A stretch of 64,000 bases of DNA from Vibrio tapetis subsp. quintayensis (GTDB taxonomy: Bacteria > Pseudomonadota > Gammaproteobacteria > Enterobacterales > Vibrionaceae), in the NCBI RefSeq assembly GCF_030409945.1, contig NZ_JAUFQV010000032.1, positions 248,001 through 312,000 of the forward strand, written 5' to 3'. The position numbers and the translations under genes are program-made. The first letter of the stretch is position 1, and each line of letters opens with the position of its first letter. Of the stretch, positions 1 through 8,883 are shown one piece after another. Below the pieces are notes generated by a model. That model saw nothing but the letters and a program-made list of their open reading frames with translations. It searched no databases and was not told where the DNA came from.

Positions 1-516
1 GGGAGCGGTCGGTTCATCCAAAACCAGAATCTTTGCATCTTTAGAAAGTGCTTTAGCAATTTCGATCAATTGCTGTTGACCCACCCCTAAATCACCAACG
101 CGTGTTTCAGGTGAAATATTCAATTTTACCTTTTCTAATAGCTTGGCTGATTCTGCATGCATTCGGTCAAAATCAAGAATGCCAAACGTTTCTATTTCTG
201 CACCGAGAAACAGGTTCTCTAACACCGACAACTCTTTCACCAGTGTCAACTCTTGGTGGATGATTGCTATACCTAACCCTTCAGTATCCGCTATCCCCTT
301 TGCTTTCACAGTTTGACCTTCAAAGATGATCTCGCCTTCAAAGTCACCATGAGGATAGATCCCACATAACACTTTCATCAACGTCGACTTTCCGGAACCA
401 TTCTCTCCACAAAGAGAAAGTACCTCACCACGACCCAACGTAATACTGACACCATCCAGTGCTTTTACTTCACCGAATCGTTTAACAATATTCCGCATTT
501 CTAACAACGACTCCAT
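1..516 (-). CDS. xylG: D-xylose ABC transporter ATP-binding protein XylG (partial)
   Basis: N-terminal 172 residues of a sugar ABC transporter ATPase; the 3' end lies beyond the left window edge. The start is the ATG at 516, preceded by a good AGGAG at about 8 nt. Visible motifs: Walker A with GENGSGKST near residue 40, the Q-loop in HQELTLV, a degenerate ABC signature (LGVGQQQLIEIAKAL) and Walker B followed by DEPTAP close to the window edge. Full-length XylG carries two such domains in about 500 residues and energises xylose import with XylF and XylH. It lies 59 bp downstream of xylF on the same strand, so xylF-xylG form an operon that presumably continues into xylH outside the window. The xylose assignment, rather than ribose or galactose, rests on the neighbouring xylF and xylA. 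Confidence 0.9.
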   Translation of the reverse strand, partial: MESLLEMRNIVKRFGEVKALDGVSITLGRGEVLSLCGENGSGKSTLMKVLCGIYPHGDFEGEIIFEGQTVKAKGIADTEGLGIAIIHQELTLVKELSVLENLFLGAEIETFGILDFDRMHAESAKLLEKVKLNISPETRVGDLGVGQQQLIEIAKALSKDAKILVLDEPTAP

Positions 517-575
517 ACCACACTCCTTGATCATAAAACGAGGACTAGGGTAAACCCCAGCCCTTGATTGATGCC

Positions 576-1571
576 TTATTGATAGACCGAGCTTTCAGAG
601 TGGAATTTGTCAGCAATTACTGTCGTCTTAATATTGGTTTTGTTAACAGCGATTGGTTTTAGTAACCAAGCTGGTACGTCTTTAACACCATTATTAAGAA
701 CAGCATTGGTTTCTGGCGCTTCGTTACTGCCTAGTTCAACAGCAATTTCCGCCGCTCGTGCTGCTAATTTACTGATAGGTTTGTATACCGTCATCGTTTG
801 AGTGCCATCAACAATACGGCGAATAGCCGCTAAGTCTGCATCTTGGCCCGAGATAGATACTTTACCGGCTAAACCTTGTGCGCCTAACGCTTGAATTGCG
901 CCACCAGCGGTTGCGTCATTCGAAGCGACAACTACATCGATGTTGTTGTTGGTTGCCGTTAGTGCATTTTCCATGATCTTAAGAGCATTTTCCGCTAACC
1001 ACGAATCAACCCACTGATCACCAACCACTGTGATATCACCAGAATCAATTTTCGATTGCAGCACATTCATTTGGCCTTGACGGAACAACTTAGCGTTGTT
1101 ATCTGTTGGCGCACCACCCATTAGGAAGTAATTGCCGTTTGGTTTTTGATCTAGCATGGCTTTCGCCTGCATCTCACCTACTTTTTCATTATCAAACGAC
1201 AAGTAGAAATCGATTTCAGCGTTATTAATTAAACGGTCGTATGCGAGAACTTGAATTCCATCACGCTTTGCTTCTGCAATCACATTAGTAAGCACTTCAC
1301 CGTTGTAAGGAATAATGACAAGCACATCAACACCACGAGAAATCATGTTCTCGATCTGAGATATTTGAGTTTGCTCATTACCGTTTGCAGATTGCACATA
1401 TACTTTTGCGCCAAGCTCTTCCGCTTTATCAACAAAAATATCTCTGTCCTTTTGCCAGCGCTCTAGACGAAGGTCATCAATCGCCATACCGATTTTTACA
1501 GTGTCCGCAAATGTAGGGATTGCAGCAAAAGCAAGAGCAGCAGTACATAGAAGAGAAATTACCTTTTTCAT
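576..1571 (-). CDS. xylF: D-xylose-binding periplasmic protein XylF
   Basis: 331-residue periplasmic sugar-binding protein of the xylose importer. Residues 1-22 form a Sec signal peptide with cleavage expected at TFA/DTV. The mature protein starts VKIGMAIDDLRLERWQKDRD, the typical XylF opening, and shows the type-I periplasmic binding fold (NAAEIDF-like hinge, VVASNDATAGGAIQAL, GKVSISGQDAD). Length fits the family (about 330). The ATG at 1571 has AAGGA 7-8 nt upstream. It is the first gene of the leftward xylF-xylG operon, divergent from xylA across a 1 kb gap. The protein should capture D-xylose and hand it to XylGH; imported xylose is then isomerised by XylA. No xylB or xylR is visible in the window. 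Confidence 0.95.
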   Translation of the reverse strand: MKKVISLLCTAALAFAAIPTFADTVKIGMAIDDLRLERWQKDRDIFVDKAEELGAKVYVQSANGNEQTQISQIENMISRGVDVLVIIPYNGEVLTNVIAEAKRDGIQVLAYDRLINNAEIDFYLSFDNEKVGEMQAKAMLDQKPNGNYFLMGGAPTDNNAKLFRQGQMNVLQSKIDSGDITVVGDQWVDSWLAENALKIMENALTATNNNIDVVVASNDATAGGAIQALGAQGLAGKVSISGQDADLAAIRRIVDGTQTMTVYKPISKLAARAAEIAVELGSNEAPETNAVLNNGVKDVPAWLLKPIAVNKTNIKTTVIADKFHSESSVYQ

Positions 1572-2106
1572 TATATTATCCTTTTTAGTTTCACTATGAC
1601 TTTTTTAAAAACCAATTAATTGGCAAGCACAATTAAATTAGCTGTAAAATTTCTTTTCTTCCTTTCGTTTTTCTCACACTCTTTTTACGTTATTTTGTTT
1701 TTCTAAAAAGGTGTGACGGAGGTTATAAAAATAACGTGATGTTTACAGTTTTGGTAATGAAATTCCCCCGAATTTCTCATCCTGTAATATCGCAACCATA
1801 TTTACTGATAACAATAAAATCAATCCAATATGAAACCAATCTCAATTATCGTTATAATCATACGAATTAAGGTGAACCATCCTTCCATTATATGCATGCG
1901 CTACTACACTAGCCTTGGCTCTACCTGTTATACGACTCATCATTTTAGAGCTATTTTCATCACTATTTCAATGTTATAAGTACAAATATTGGAAGTTGAT
2001 CCGCTGTTTAAATCACTGAATAGCTACATCTATAGTCCTGATTAAATTGAACAAAAAATCAATTCACAATATTATCAAGTTAACCATCCATGCATCCACT
2101 CTATCA

Positions 2107-2144
2107 CTGTTCTCAAACCACCTTTGAGGGTGGTTTGAGAACAG
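2107..2144. repeat. Perfect 16-bp inverted repeat (hairpin)
   Basis: Arms 2107-2122 and 2129-2144 are perfect reverse complements (CTGTTCTCAAACCACC against its complement) around a 6-nt loop TTTGAG. This is an unusually strong intergenic hairpin. It has no T-run on the plus strand side (followed by AAAAAG). On the minus strand it lies directly after the terminator-like hairpin at 2150-2168. Confidence 0.85.
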
Positions 2145-2265
2145 AAAAAGCCCCACATGAAGTGGGGCGAAATCGTTTATCAGGAGCGATAAACAATGGG
2201 GGTAAGTTGTTAAAGTGCTTTCCTTGCTCTCTGCATTTTTTATAACGTTAAAATAGGAGATCCTA
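2145..2265 (-). ncRNA. Candidate small RNA with rho-independent terminator
   Basis: On the minus strand the sequence ends in GCCCCAC-TTCAT-GTGGGGC followed by TTTTTCTG (plus coordinates 2145-2168), a textbook intrinsic terminator with no protein gene upstream to serve. Just before it is a second hairpin, GTTTATC-GCTCCT-GATAAAC (2175-2194), and before that an unstructured C-rich stretch ACTTACCCCCATTG, the layout of an Hfq-dependent sRNA. Possible -10 boxes on the minus strand are TATAGT near 2270 and TTATAA near 2245; neither has a good -35. The 5' end is therefore a guess. I do not recognise it as Spot 42, RyhB, GcvB, CyaR or Qrr. Confidence 0.4.
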
Positions 2266-2571
2266 CTATACCTTCATCACCTCTTATTTCGTTTAATTAT
2301 ATGTTAAACCCCTATCCAATATAATTAAATTGTCATATATATCATTTCTTTTATGGTATTAATTTTTTGTGATACTAATCATTAAATAACGAAATAGGAA
2401 ACAACCAAACTTGATATGAAGTTTACTATTTATTCAGATTCATCCTGTTTATGAGATATAGGGCACATTTAACAGAAAGGTGAAATTTAGTATCAAAAAA
2501 CATAATTGCGGCATATCGAAAAAAAGTAAAACATTAAGGCTGAACAGGACCTAATAATTAACTTACTGGAC

Positions 2572-3897
2572 ATGGATATGACTGAATATTTCAAACAAAT
2601 AAATAAAATTCAATTTGAAGGTTCTGAATCTTCAAACCCGCTTGCTTTTCGCCATTACGATGCAGATAAAATGATCCTTGGCAAAAGTATGAAAGAGCAC
2701 TTACGCTTCGCAGCGTGCTATTGGCACAATTTCCGCTGGGGGGGCGCTGATATTTTCGGTGACGGCACCTTTGATCATCAATGGCTAAAAGCGAACGATC
2801 CAATGGAACAATCGTTAATGAAAGCCGACGCGGCATTTGAGTTTTTCTCCAAACTTAACGTTCCTTACTATTGTTTCCATGACACAGACATCGCACCCGA
2901 GGGTAATTCACTTAAAGAGTACGTCAATAACTTCCAAACAATGGTAGATGTATTTGAAAGAAAACAGGAAGAAACGGGTTTAAAACTCTTGTGGGGCACC
3001 GCAAATGCATTCTCCAATGCTCGCTACATGGCGGGGGCTGGCACAAACCCAGATCCTAAAGTATTTGCCTACGCTGCAACCCAAATCTTTAATGCCATGG
3101 GCGCCACACACCGCCTAGGTGGCGAAAACTACGTACTGTGGGGCGGCCGAGAGGGGTACGAAACCTTATTGAATACCGACCTACGCCAGGAACGTAAACA
3201 ACTAGGTCGTTTAATGCAAATGGTCGTTGAACATAAACACAAAATTGGTTTTAAGGGCTCTATTCTAATTGAACCAAAACCTCAAGAGCCAACAAAACAC
3301 CAATACGACTACGATACAGCAACAGTCTATGGCTTCTTAAAACAGTTTGGTTTAGAAAACGAAATCAAGGTCAATATCGAAGCGAACCATGCCACTTTAG
3401 CCGGGCATAGCTTCCAGCATGAAGTCGCAACAGCCACATCTTTGGGCGTATTTGGTTCTATCGACGCAAACCGTGGTGACCCACAACTGGGTTGGGATAC
3501 CGATCAGTTTCCAAATAGTGTTGAAGAAAACACGCTCGTCATGTATGAAATTCTAAAAGCAGGCGGCTTTACTACGGGCGGATTCAACTTCGATGCACGA
3601 GTTCGCAGACCCTCTACAGACCTTGCGGATCTATTCCATGGTCATATCGGTGGCATGGATACGATGGCACTATCATTAGAACGCGCTGCAAACATGATAG
3701 AAAATGATGTTCTGTCGAAGAAAATAGCTCAACGCTACGCAGGTTGGAATGAAGATCTCGGCAAAAAGATCCTGGCAGGCGACATGAACCTAGAGCAAGT
3801 CGCTCAATTTGCAGTTAGCAATGATATTCAACCCGTTCAAGCATCAGGTCAACAAGAGCATCTTGAAAACATCGTTAACGGGTTCATTTACAAATAG
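2572..3897 (+). CDS. xylA: Xylose isomerase XylA
   Basis: 441-residue xylose isomerase, converting D-xylose to D-xylulose in the cytoplasm (two divalent metal ions). Active-site His103 and Asp106 lie in CFHDTDIAPEG, equivalent to the E. coli catalytic pair; metal-ligand Glu234 sits in IEPKPQEPTKH, and Glu270/His273 in NIEANHATLAGH. The GDPQLGWDTDQFP segment supplies the remaining metal ligands. Length matches class II (long N-terminus) isomerases. Start could be 2572 or the ATG at 2578 (MTEYF); neither has a strong Shine-Dalgarno. Divergent from xylFG, so uptake and first catabolic step are physically paired; xylulokinase is not in the window. Confidence 0.96.
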   Translation: MDMTEYFKQINKIQFEGSESSNPLAFRHYDADKMILGKSMKEHLRFAACYWHNFRWGGADIFGDGTFDHQWLKANDPMEQSLMKADAAFEFFSKLNVPYYCFHDTDIAPEGNSLKEYVNNFQTMVDVFERKQEETGLKLLWGTANAFSNARYMAGAGTNPDPKVFAYAATQIFNAMGATHRLGGENYVLWGGREGYETLLNTDLRQERKQLGRLMQMVVEHKHKIGFKGSILIEPKPQEPTKHQYDYDTATVYGFLKQFGLENEIKVNIEANHATLAGHSFQHEVATATSLGVFGSIDANRGDPQLGWDTDQFPNSVEENTLVMYEILKAGGFTTGGFNFDARVRRPSTDLADLFHGHIGGMDTMALSLERAANMIENDVLSKKIAQRYAGWNEDLGKKILAGDMNLEQVAQFAVSNDIQPVQASGQQEHLENIVNGFIYK

Positions 3898-3987
3898 CAG
3901 CATGGCTTGCGAAACGCCAACAAACTCATGACTTAATACTTCGCACACAAAAACTTTTTTTGTCGATTTATTTTTCAACTTATACCG

Positions 3988-5172
3988 CTACCGCCAAGCG
4001 AACCGGTTAACTTCATTACCATCGCTTGGCTTCGCTGGTACGTTGAATGCCAGTATCAAAGACACTACCGCCATACCGCAACCAGCGAAAAACACACTCG
4101 CAGGCGAAACTAACCACATCACACCAAACACGACAGGGATGACCACGGCGGCTATATGATTAATGGTGAAAGACACACCCGCAGTAGACGCCATATCAGC
4201 GGGGTCAGCAATTTTCTGGAAATACGTTTTAATGGCCAGTGCGAATGCGAAGAACAAATGGTCAATGACGTATAACGCGGCCGCCCATTCCGCGCTTTCT
4301 ACAACTGCATAGCCTGCAAACACAAAAATCAAACCGATGTATTCAAAAACCAGTGCTTTCTTTTCACCAAACTTACCGATCAGTTGACCTATTTTCTTAG
4401 CAAATAACCAGTTAAATCCATAGTTAATGAGAAACAACAGCGAGATATCAGCGGCGCTATAGTGAAATTTTTCAACCATTAAGAAACCGGCAAACACGAC
4501 AAAGATCTGTCGTCTTGCGCCACTCATGAACGTCAAGGCGTAGTACAGCCAATAGCGCTTTCTTAGCACCAAGGATTTATTTTGCTGTGTGTGGCTAGGA
4601 AATAATGGAAATGAGATGGCAATGACGACCATAACCACAAAGGCTGTGCCACCAGTAATAAGGTAAACCCAAATATAGTCTAGCTGCCAGTACGTCAGCA
4701 TCAGCCACAGGCCACCATAAGTACACAATGAAGCCAGAGCGCCTACCGAGATCATCTTACCTAAGAATTCGGGCGCTTCGTCTTTGGATAACCACTGCAA
4801 TGACAGTGACTGTTTCAGCGTTTCAAAATAGTGAAACCCGACCGACATCAGCAAGGTGGTACAAAGCAGGCCAGGTAGAGACGGGAAAAAGCCAGTAATT
4901 GCCGTTCCTACTGAAAGCATGATCAAGGATACAATCATGAATCTCTGCTCACGAATAAACAGCAAAACAAACACCGCAGTAAATGCTAAAAAGCCCGGAA
5001 TTTCCCGTACGCTTTGCAGCAATCCGATATCAGCACCGGTAAAATTCGCTTTCTCAATAACAAAATTATTCAGCAGAGCCTGCCAGCTGGCAAAGGCAAT
5101 CGGCACCACGATCGAAATAATAAGTAAGAAGTTATGAGGCGTTTGCCAACTGTGTTTTGCTTTGGTTTCCAT
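3988..5172 (-). CDS. MFS transporter linked to iron/siderophore locus
   Basis: 394-residue major facilitator protein with about 12 membrane segments. The ORF is open upstream to 5280, but the ATG at 5172 (METKAKHSW) has GGAAATGGT upstream and begins just before the first membrane helix, so it is preferred; the extension has no clear ribosome site. It is divergent from the ferric-siderophore permease genes and shares with them a 5' region containing a Fur-like box (5329-5347). By context it may export or import a siderophore or its breakdown products; the sequence itself does not tell substrate or direction. The family is not one I can name more precisely. Confidence 0.75.
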   Translation of the reverse strand: METKAKHSWQTPHNFLLIISIVVPIAFASWQALLNNFVIEKANFTGADIGLLQSVREIPGFLAFTAVFVLLFIREQRFMIVSLIMLSVGTAITGFFPSLPGLLCTTLLMSVGFHYFETLKQSLSLQWLSKDEAPEFLGKMISVGALASLCTYGGLWLMLTYWQLDYIWVYLITGGTAFVVMVVIAISFPLFPSHTQQNKSLVLRKRYWLYYALTFMSGARRQIFVVFAGFLMVEKFHYSAADISLLFLINYGFNWLFAKKIGQLIGKFGEKKALVFEYIGLIFVFAGYAVVESAEWAAALYVIDHLFFAFALAIKTYFQKIADPADMASTAGVSFTINHIAAVVIPVVFGVMWLVSPASVFFAGCGMAVVSLILAFNVPAKPSDGNEVNRFAWR

Positions 5173-5328
5173 ACCATTTCCATCCATGAATATCGTTATT
5201 AAGCATATGCCTAATAGTACTGAATTACTACGACCAATCTTGCGGCTCTTTACAGTGTAAATACCGTCGGTCATATGCATTTTTCTCTGTTATTTACAGC
5301 GTGAATGAGATACCTTTCCAACTCAATT

Positions 5329-5347
5329 AATAATACGAATGATTATC
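5329..5347. promoter_or_regulatory. Putative Fur box
   Basis: AATAATACGAATGATTATC matches the 19-bp Fur consensus GATAATGATAATCATTATC at 14 of 19 positions by eye. It lies between the MFS gene and the rightward siderophore ABC genes, so it could repress both under iron-replete conditions. It also covers the ATG at 5339, which argues that the permease is translated from a later start (GTG 5363). Confidence 0.6.
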
Positions 5348-5362
5348 AGTAGGGTTACTTTC

Positions 5363-6298
5363 GTGAAAAAGCTCGTTGCCATCCTATTTATCCTTAGTGT
5401 TCTGTCGCTCTTTGTTGGTGTTGCGGACTTATCCATCGAAGATCTGCTGGCTGGCGATCCTGCCGCGTGGGAGCTATTTATTATCAGCCGTATCCCTAGG
5501 CTACTTGCTATCTGGTTATCTGGAGCTGGGTTAAGTATCGCGGGGCTTATCATGCAGCAGATCAGTCAAAACAGGTTCGCCGCTCCCTCTACTTCTGGCA
5601 CAATTCAATGCGCCATGTTTGGCTATGTCTTGAGTTTGGTGTTCTTTGGCCACGGCAGCAATCTTTGGCTAATATTTGGTTGCGCCATCATCGGCACGTT
5701 AATCTTCGTGCGTTTTATTCATGCCATTCAATTCAAAGATGCTATCTATGTGCCTTTGGTCGGGATCATTTTTGGTAACGTCGTTGACGCGGCATCCACA
5801 TTCATTGCCTACCGTTACGATTACATCCAAAACTTGTCCACTTGGACTATCGCCAATTTTTCAACCATGTTGCAAGGCAACTACGAACTGCTGTACATCG
5901 CCATTCCCATTACTCTATTTAGCTATGGGTACGCCACTCGGCTCTCTGCCGTTGGAATGGGCAAAGACTTTGCGACCAACATAGGTCTCAATTATCGACA
6001 AGTCGTGTTGATTGGCGTGGTCTTGGTATCGGTATTGTCAGCAACAGTTGTGATGATTGTGGGTGAGATGCCGTTTCTAGGCTTAATTGTCCCAAATTTA
6101 GTGGCGTTATATTTGGGTGACAACGCCAGAAAAAACATCCCTTACACCGCCATTTGTGGAGCCATTTTAGTGCTGGTCTGCGACGTGCTTGGTCGTGTTG
6201 TCATCTTCCCTTATGAAATCCCTGTTTCTCTCAGCATCAGTTTAATTGGTGGCGCTGTATTCATTGCGCTTATCGCTAAGGACAAACGAAATGCGTGA
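5363..6298 (+). CDS. Ferric-siderophore ABC transporter permease (VctD/FatD-like)
   Basis: 311-residue FecCD-family inner-membrane permease with 8-10 hydrophobic helices. Typical family segments are RIPRLLAIWLSGAGLSIAGLIMQQISQNRFAAP region near residue 50, and GEMPFLGLIVPNLVALYLGDNAR with the EAA-like loop contacting the ATPase. An upstream in-frame ATG at 5339 falls inside the Fur-like box; the GTG at 5363 has AGGG about 9 nt upstream and starts MKKLVAIL, so it is preferred. The stop overlaps the start of the next permease by 8 bp. Together the two permeases, the ATPase at 7245 and the binding protein at 13158 would form one importer of the Vct/Fat/YclNOPQ type. Confidence 0.88.
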   Translation: MKKLVAILFILSVLSLFVGVADLSIEDLLAGDPAAWELFIISRIPRLLAIWLSGAGLSIAGLIMQQISQNRFAAPSTSGTIQCAMFGYVLSLVFFGHGSNLWLIFGCAIIGTLIFVRFIHAIQFKDAIYVPLVGIIFGNVVDAASTFIAYRYDYIQNLSTWTIANFSTMLQGNYELLYIAIPITLFSYGYATRLSAVGMGKDFATNIGLNYRQVVLIGVVLVSVLSATVVMIVGEMPFLGLIVPNLVALYLGDNARKNIPYTAICGAILVLVCDVLGRVVIFPYEIPVSLSISLIGGAVFIALIAKDKRNA

Positions 6299-7238
6299 TA
6301 ACCTATTGATTGTCGCCAGTGCCGCGGCCGCTCTGCTGTTTGCCTTTTTGTTTATCGGAGTAGGGCTAGATGCCGATAACTACGAATACTTCTTATCTCG
6401 CCGTGTGCCAAAAGTTTTAGCCATCGTAATTGCGGCGGTCGCCATCGCACAGTCTTCTTTGGTGTTCCAAACCGTCACTCATAACCGAATCCTTACCCCG
6501 AGCTTATTGGGGTTCGACTACCTATACCTACTCATTCAAGTGTTGTTTGTGTTCATTCTTGGTGGGCTCGGTAGTGTCATGCTCAGCACCTACCTCAATT
6601 TCGCCATATCGATTGTGGTGATGGTTGGTTTGTCTTTGGTGATGTTCTCGCTCTACTTCAGACAAGAAAATCCGAATATTCTCACCCTCATGTTACTTGG
6701 TGTGGTGGTGGGTCAGTTACTTGCCAATGTCGCTAACTTTATCGTTCTGTTGCTTGACCCGACCGACTTTGCCTTTTTCCAAGGATCTATGTTTGCCAGC
6801 TTCAATAATGTAAACAGCGACTTAGTTTACGTAAGTCTTGTACCACTCAGCTTAGTCATGGCGACGCTATTTTTATATTGCCGTAAATTGGATGTGTTTT
6901 GGTTAGACAAAGACAACGCCATTAGCCTAGGTGTCGATGTAAAAAAAGTCACCAAGCACATTCTCATCTTAATCTCGATTTTGATTTCAATCTCCACCGC
7001 TTTGGTCGGCCCGATCTTATTTTTTGGCCTGTTAGTCGCCAACGTTACTCGTCAATGCATGAACTCTTATCGTCATAAAGATCTGATGATTTTTGGGGCG
7101 TTCATCTCCATCGCAATGCTGCTTGGTGGTCAATGGATCATCGAAAATCTGTTCAGTTTTGAAACCACTATTAGCGTCATCATTAACTTTGTTGGTGGGA
7201 TCTACTTCCTATCTCTACTTATTCGTCAAAAGGTATAA
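6291..7238 (+). CDS. Ferric-siderophore ABC transporter permease (VctG/FatC-like)
   Basis: Second FecCD permease, 315 residues. Start chosen at ATG 6291 (MRDNLLIV), which overlaps the stop of the first permease and has AAGGA at 6278; an ORF extension to 6246 would overlap the first gene more and lacks a ribosome site. Multiple membrane helices, with RRVPKVLAIVIAAVAIAQSSLVFQT resembling the conserved second helix region and GLLVANVTRQ the ATPase-coupling loop. Heterodimeric partner of the upstream permease; translational coupling supports a single operon. Confidence 0.9.
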   Translation: MRDNLLIVASAAAALLFAFLFIGVGLDADNYEYFLSRRVPKVLAIVIAAVAIAQSSLVFQTVTHNRILTPSLLGFDYLYLLIQVLFVFILGGLGSVMLSTYLNFAISIVVMVGLSLVMFSLYFRQENPNILTLMLLGVVVGQLLANVANFIVLLLDPTDFAFFQGSMFASFNNVNSDLVYVSLVPLSLVMATLFLYCRKLDVFWLDKDNAISLGVDVKKVTKHILILISILISISTALVGPILFFGLLVANVTRQCMNSYRHKDLMIFGAFISIAMLLGGQWIIENLFSFETTISVIINFVGGIYFLSLLIRQKV

Positions 7239-7244
7239 ATCGCT

Positions 7245-8003
7245 ATGATTTCAATTCAAAACATCAGCAAAGCATTTGGCAAGCAAATGGTCATAGACCA
7301 AGCGAGCGCCAACTTTGTCAAAGGTGAAGTCACTGCGATTATTGGCCCGAATGGTGCGGGAAAAAGTACTCTACTGTCTATGGCAAGCCGATTATTAAGT
7401 CGAGACAGTGGGCAAGTCATTATTGATAACAAAGAACTGGCCGCGTGGGACACAAAGGCGCTGGCAAAACGCTTAGCGGTATTAAGGCAGTCCAATAATT
7501 TGGCGATGCGTTTTACCATTCGAGAGTTGGTGGCTTTTGGCCGCTTTCCTCATAGCCAAGGGGCACTGACCGATGAAGACCAATCGATCATCAACAAAGC
7601 CATTGCCTACTTGGACCTACAAGATATTCAAGATAAATACTTAGATGAGTTGAGTGGCGGTCAACGCCAATTGGCCTTTATCGCTATGGTCGTCGCACAA
7701 GACACTGATTATGTCTTCCTAGATGAACCACTCAATAACCTAGACATCAAGCACTCTCTTCAAATCATGAAGAACATTCGAGTGTTGGCCAAAGAACTAC
7801 ATAAGGCAGTGGTGATCGTCATACACGACATCAACTTCGCTTCCTGTTACTCCGACAACATCATTGCGCTTAAAAAAGGCGTGGTGCAAATCAACGGCAC
7901 CGTCGACGAGGTCATTAAGCCAGACGTGCTATCAAAAATTTACGACACGACATTTCGTATTGAGCAAATTGATGGGCAACGCATCTGCCTCTACTACCAA
8001 TAA
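7245..8003 (+). CDS. Ferric-siderophore ABC transporter ATP-binding protein (VctC/FatE-like)
   Basis: 252-residue ABC ATPase. Walker A GPNGAGKST at residues 34-42, signature LSGGQRQ at about 136, Walker B YVFLDEP near 156, then the switch His in VIVIHDINFA. Members of this FepC/FhuC-type group drive uptake of ferric siderophores through FecCD permeases. It starts 6 bp after the second permease, and is followed by the siderophore-interacting protein gene 37 bp later, so the operon continues. Confidence 0.93.
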   Translation: MISIQNISKAFGKQMVIDQASANFVKGEVTAIIGPNGAGKSTLLSMASRLLSRDSGQVIIDNKELAAWDTKALAKRLAVLRQSNNLAMRFTIRELVAFGRFPHSQGALTDEDQSIINKAIAYLDLQDIQDKYLDELSGGQRQLAFIAMVVAQDTDYVFLDEPLNNLDIKHSLQIMKNIRVLAKELHKAVVIVIHDINFASCYSDNIIALKKGVVQINGTVDEVIKPDVLSKIYDTTFRIEQIDGQRICLYYQ

Positions 8004-8040
8004 AGCTCATCACTCATATGTTCGTTTAAAAGGAAATATT

Positions 8041-8829
8041 ATGAACAAAACACAACCAAAATTGCTAACGGTCACACAAAAAAAAACCGTTACGCCTCAT
8101 ATGCTACGCCTCACGTTGAGTGGCGATTGGCTACAAGCATTTGCCGGTAATGATTATGCGGGAGCGTACATCAAACTGGAGCTAAACGCTCAAGGCCAAG
8201 CACATATCTCAGCAGAAACGGTCAATCAAGACCCGTTACTCCGTACTTACTCCATTCGTAAACTGAACACACAAGCCAATGAAATCGATGTTGATTTTGT
8301 TCTACATGGCAATCAGTTAGAAAATGGCATCGCCTCTTATTGGGCACAAAATGTCGAAATCGGCACCAACATATCCGTTCGCGGGCCAGGCACCATCAAA
8401 GCCGTTGATACCCATGCAGATTGGTATTGCTTTGCCGCAGACATGACCGCTCTTCCTGCGCTGTCAACGGTGTTAGAACAGCTCAGACAAGACGCCGTTG
8501 GCTTTGCTGTTATCCAAATCACCAGCGCTGAAGACAAGCAGCCCCTCGTTAAGCCCGATGGCATAGAGCTGGTTTGGGTAGAAAGCAACGTAACGGGCGC
8601 AGAAGACTCCGCACTCATTAATGCAGTTAAGGCACAACCATGGCGTGAAGGCCGCGTATCAGCGTGGGCCGCGTGCGAATTTAGCGCGATGCGCCAAATG
8701 AGGCAGTTTCTACGTAACGAGAAAGACGTCGATAAAGATGCATTGTATCTGAGCAGTTACTGGAAAAAAGGCCGCACAGAAGATCAGCATAAAATTGACA
8801 AGCGCCAAGATCTCGAAAGCCAACAATAA
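8041..8829 (+). CDS. Siderophore-interacting FAD-binding protein (ViuB/YqjH family)
   Basis: 262-residue siderophore-interacting protein, expected to release iron from ferric siderophore in the cytoplasm by NAD(P)H-dependent reduction. Family features: N-terminal FAD-binding barrel with RTYSIR (flavin-binding RxYS/T motif), the VLHG segment, RGPG, and the C-terminal WAACEFSAMRQMRQFLRNE with the late YWKKGRTED motif. Start taken as ATG 8041 with AAAAGGA 7 nt upstream; an ORF extension to 7864 overlaps the ATPase gene and is spurious. It sits between the transporter and the two-component genes. Confidence 0.92.
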   Translation: MNKTQPKLLTVTQKKTVTPHMLRLTLSGDWLQAFAGNDYAGAYIKLELNAQGQAHISAETVNQDPLLRTYSIRKLNTQANEIDVDFVLHGNQLENGIASYWAQNVEIGTNISVRGPGTIKAVDTHADWYCFAADMTALPALSTVLEQLRQDAVGFAVIQITSAEDKQPLVKPDGIELVWVESNVTGAEDSALINAVKAQPWREGRVSAWAACEFSAMRQMRQFLRNEKDVDKDALYLSSYWKKGRTEDQHKIDKRQDLESQQ

Positions 8830-8883
8830 CCTAACCTTCACCTGATTACGGCACCAGCCATGATTTGAATAGCGGACTGTATT

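Larger units (their letters stand above)
1572..2571. other. xylF-xylA divergent intergenic region (1 kb)
   Basis: A 1000-bp AT-rich stretch without a convincing protein gene. It must carry the promoters of both xylF (leftward) and xylA (rightward). Near xylF there is TGTGACGG and AACGTGATG, which resemble CRP half sites, but neither gives a good full palindrome. Near 2363 there is TTTTGTGATACTAATCATTA, again half a CRP site. The middle (2107-2194) contains three consecutive hairpins, described separately. No XylR operator could be recognised with confidence. Confidence 0.5.

Noticed and set aside
2157..2192. Short plus-strand frame starting ATGAAGTGGGGC, 11 codons, in the xyl intergenic hairpins
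   Set aside because: No ribosome site, and the codons coincide with the terminator and hairpin sequence of the minus strand; coincidence is more likely than a leader peptide.
7864..8040. N-terminal extension of the siderophore-interacting protein
   Set aside because: Overlaps the ATPase gene in another frame and lacks family similarity; ATG 8041 has a strong ribosome site.
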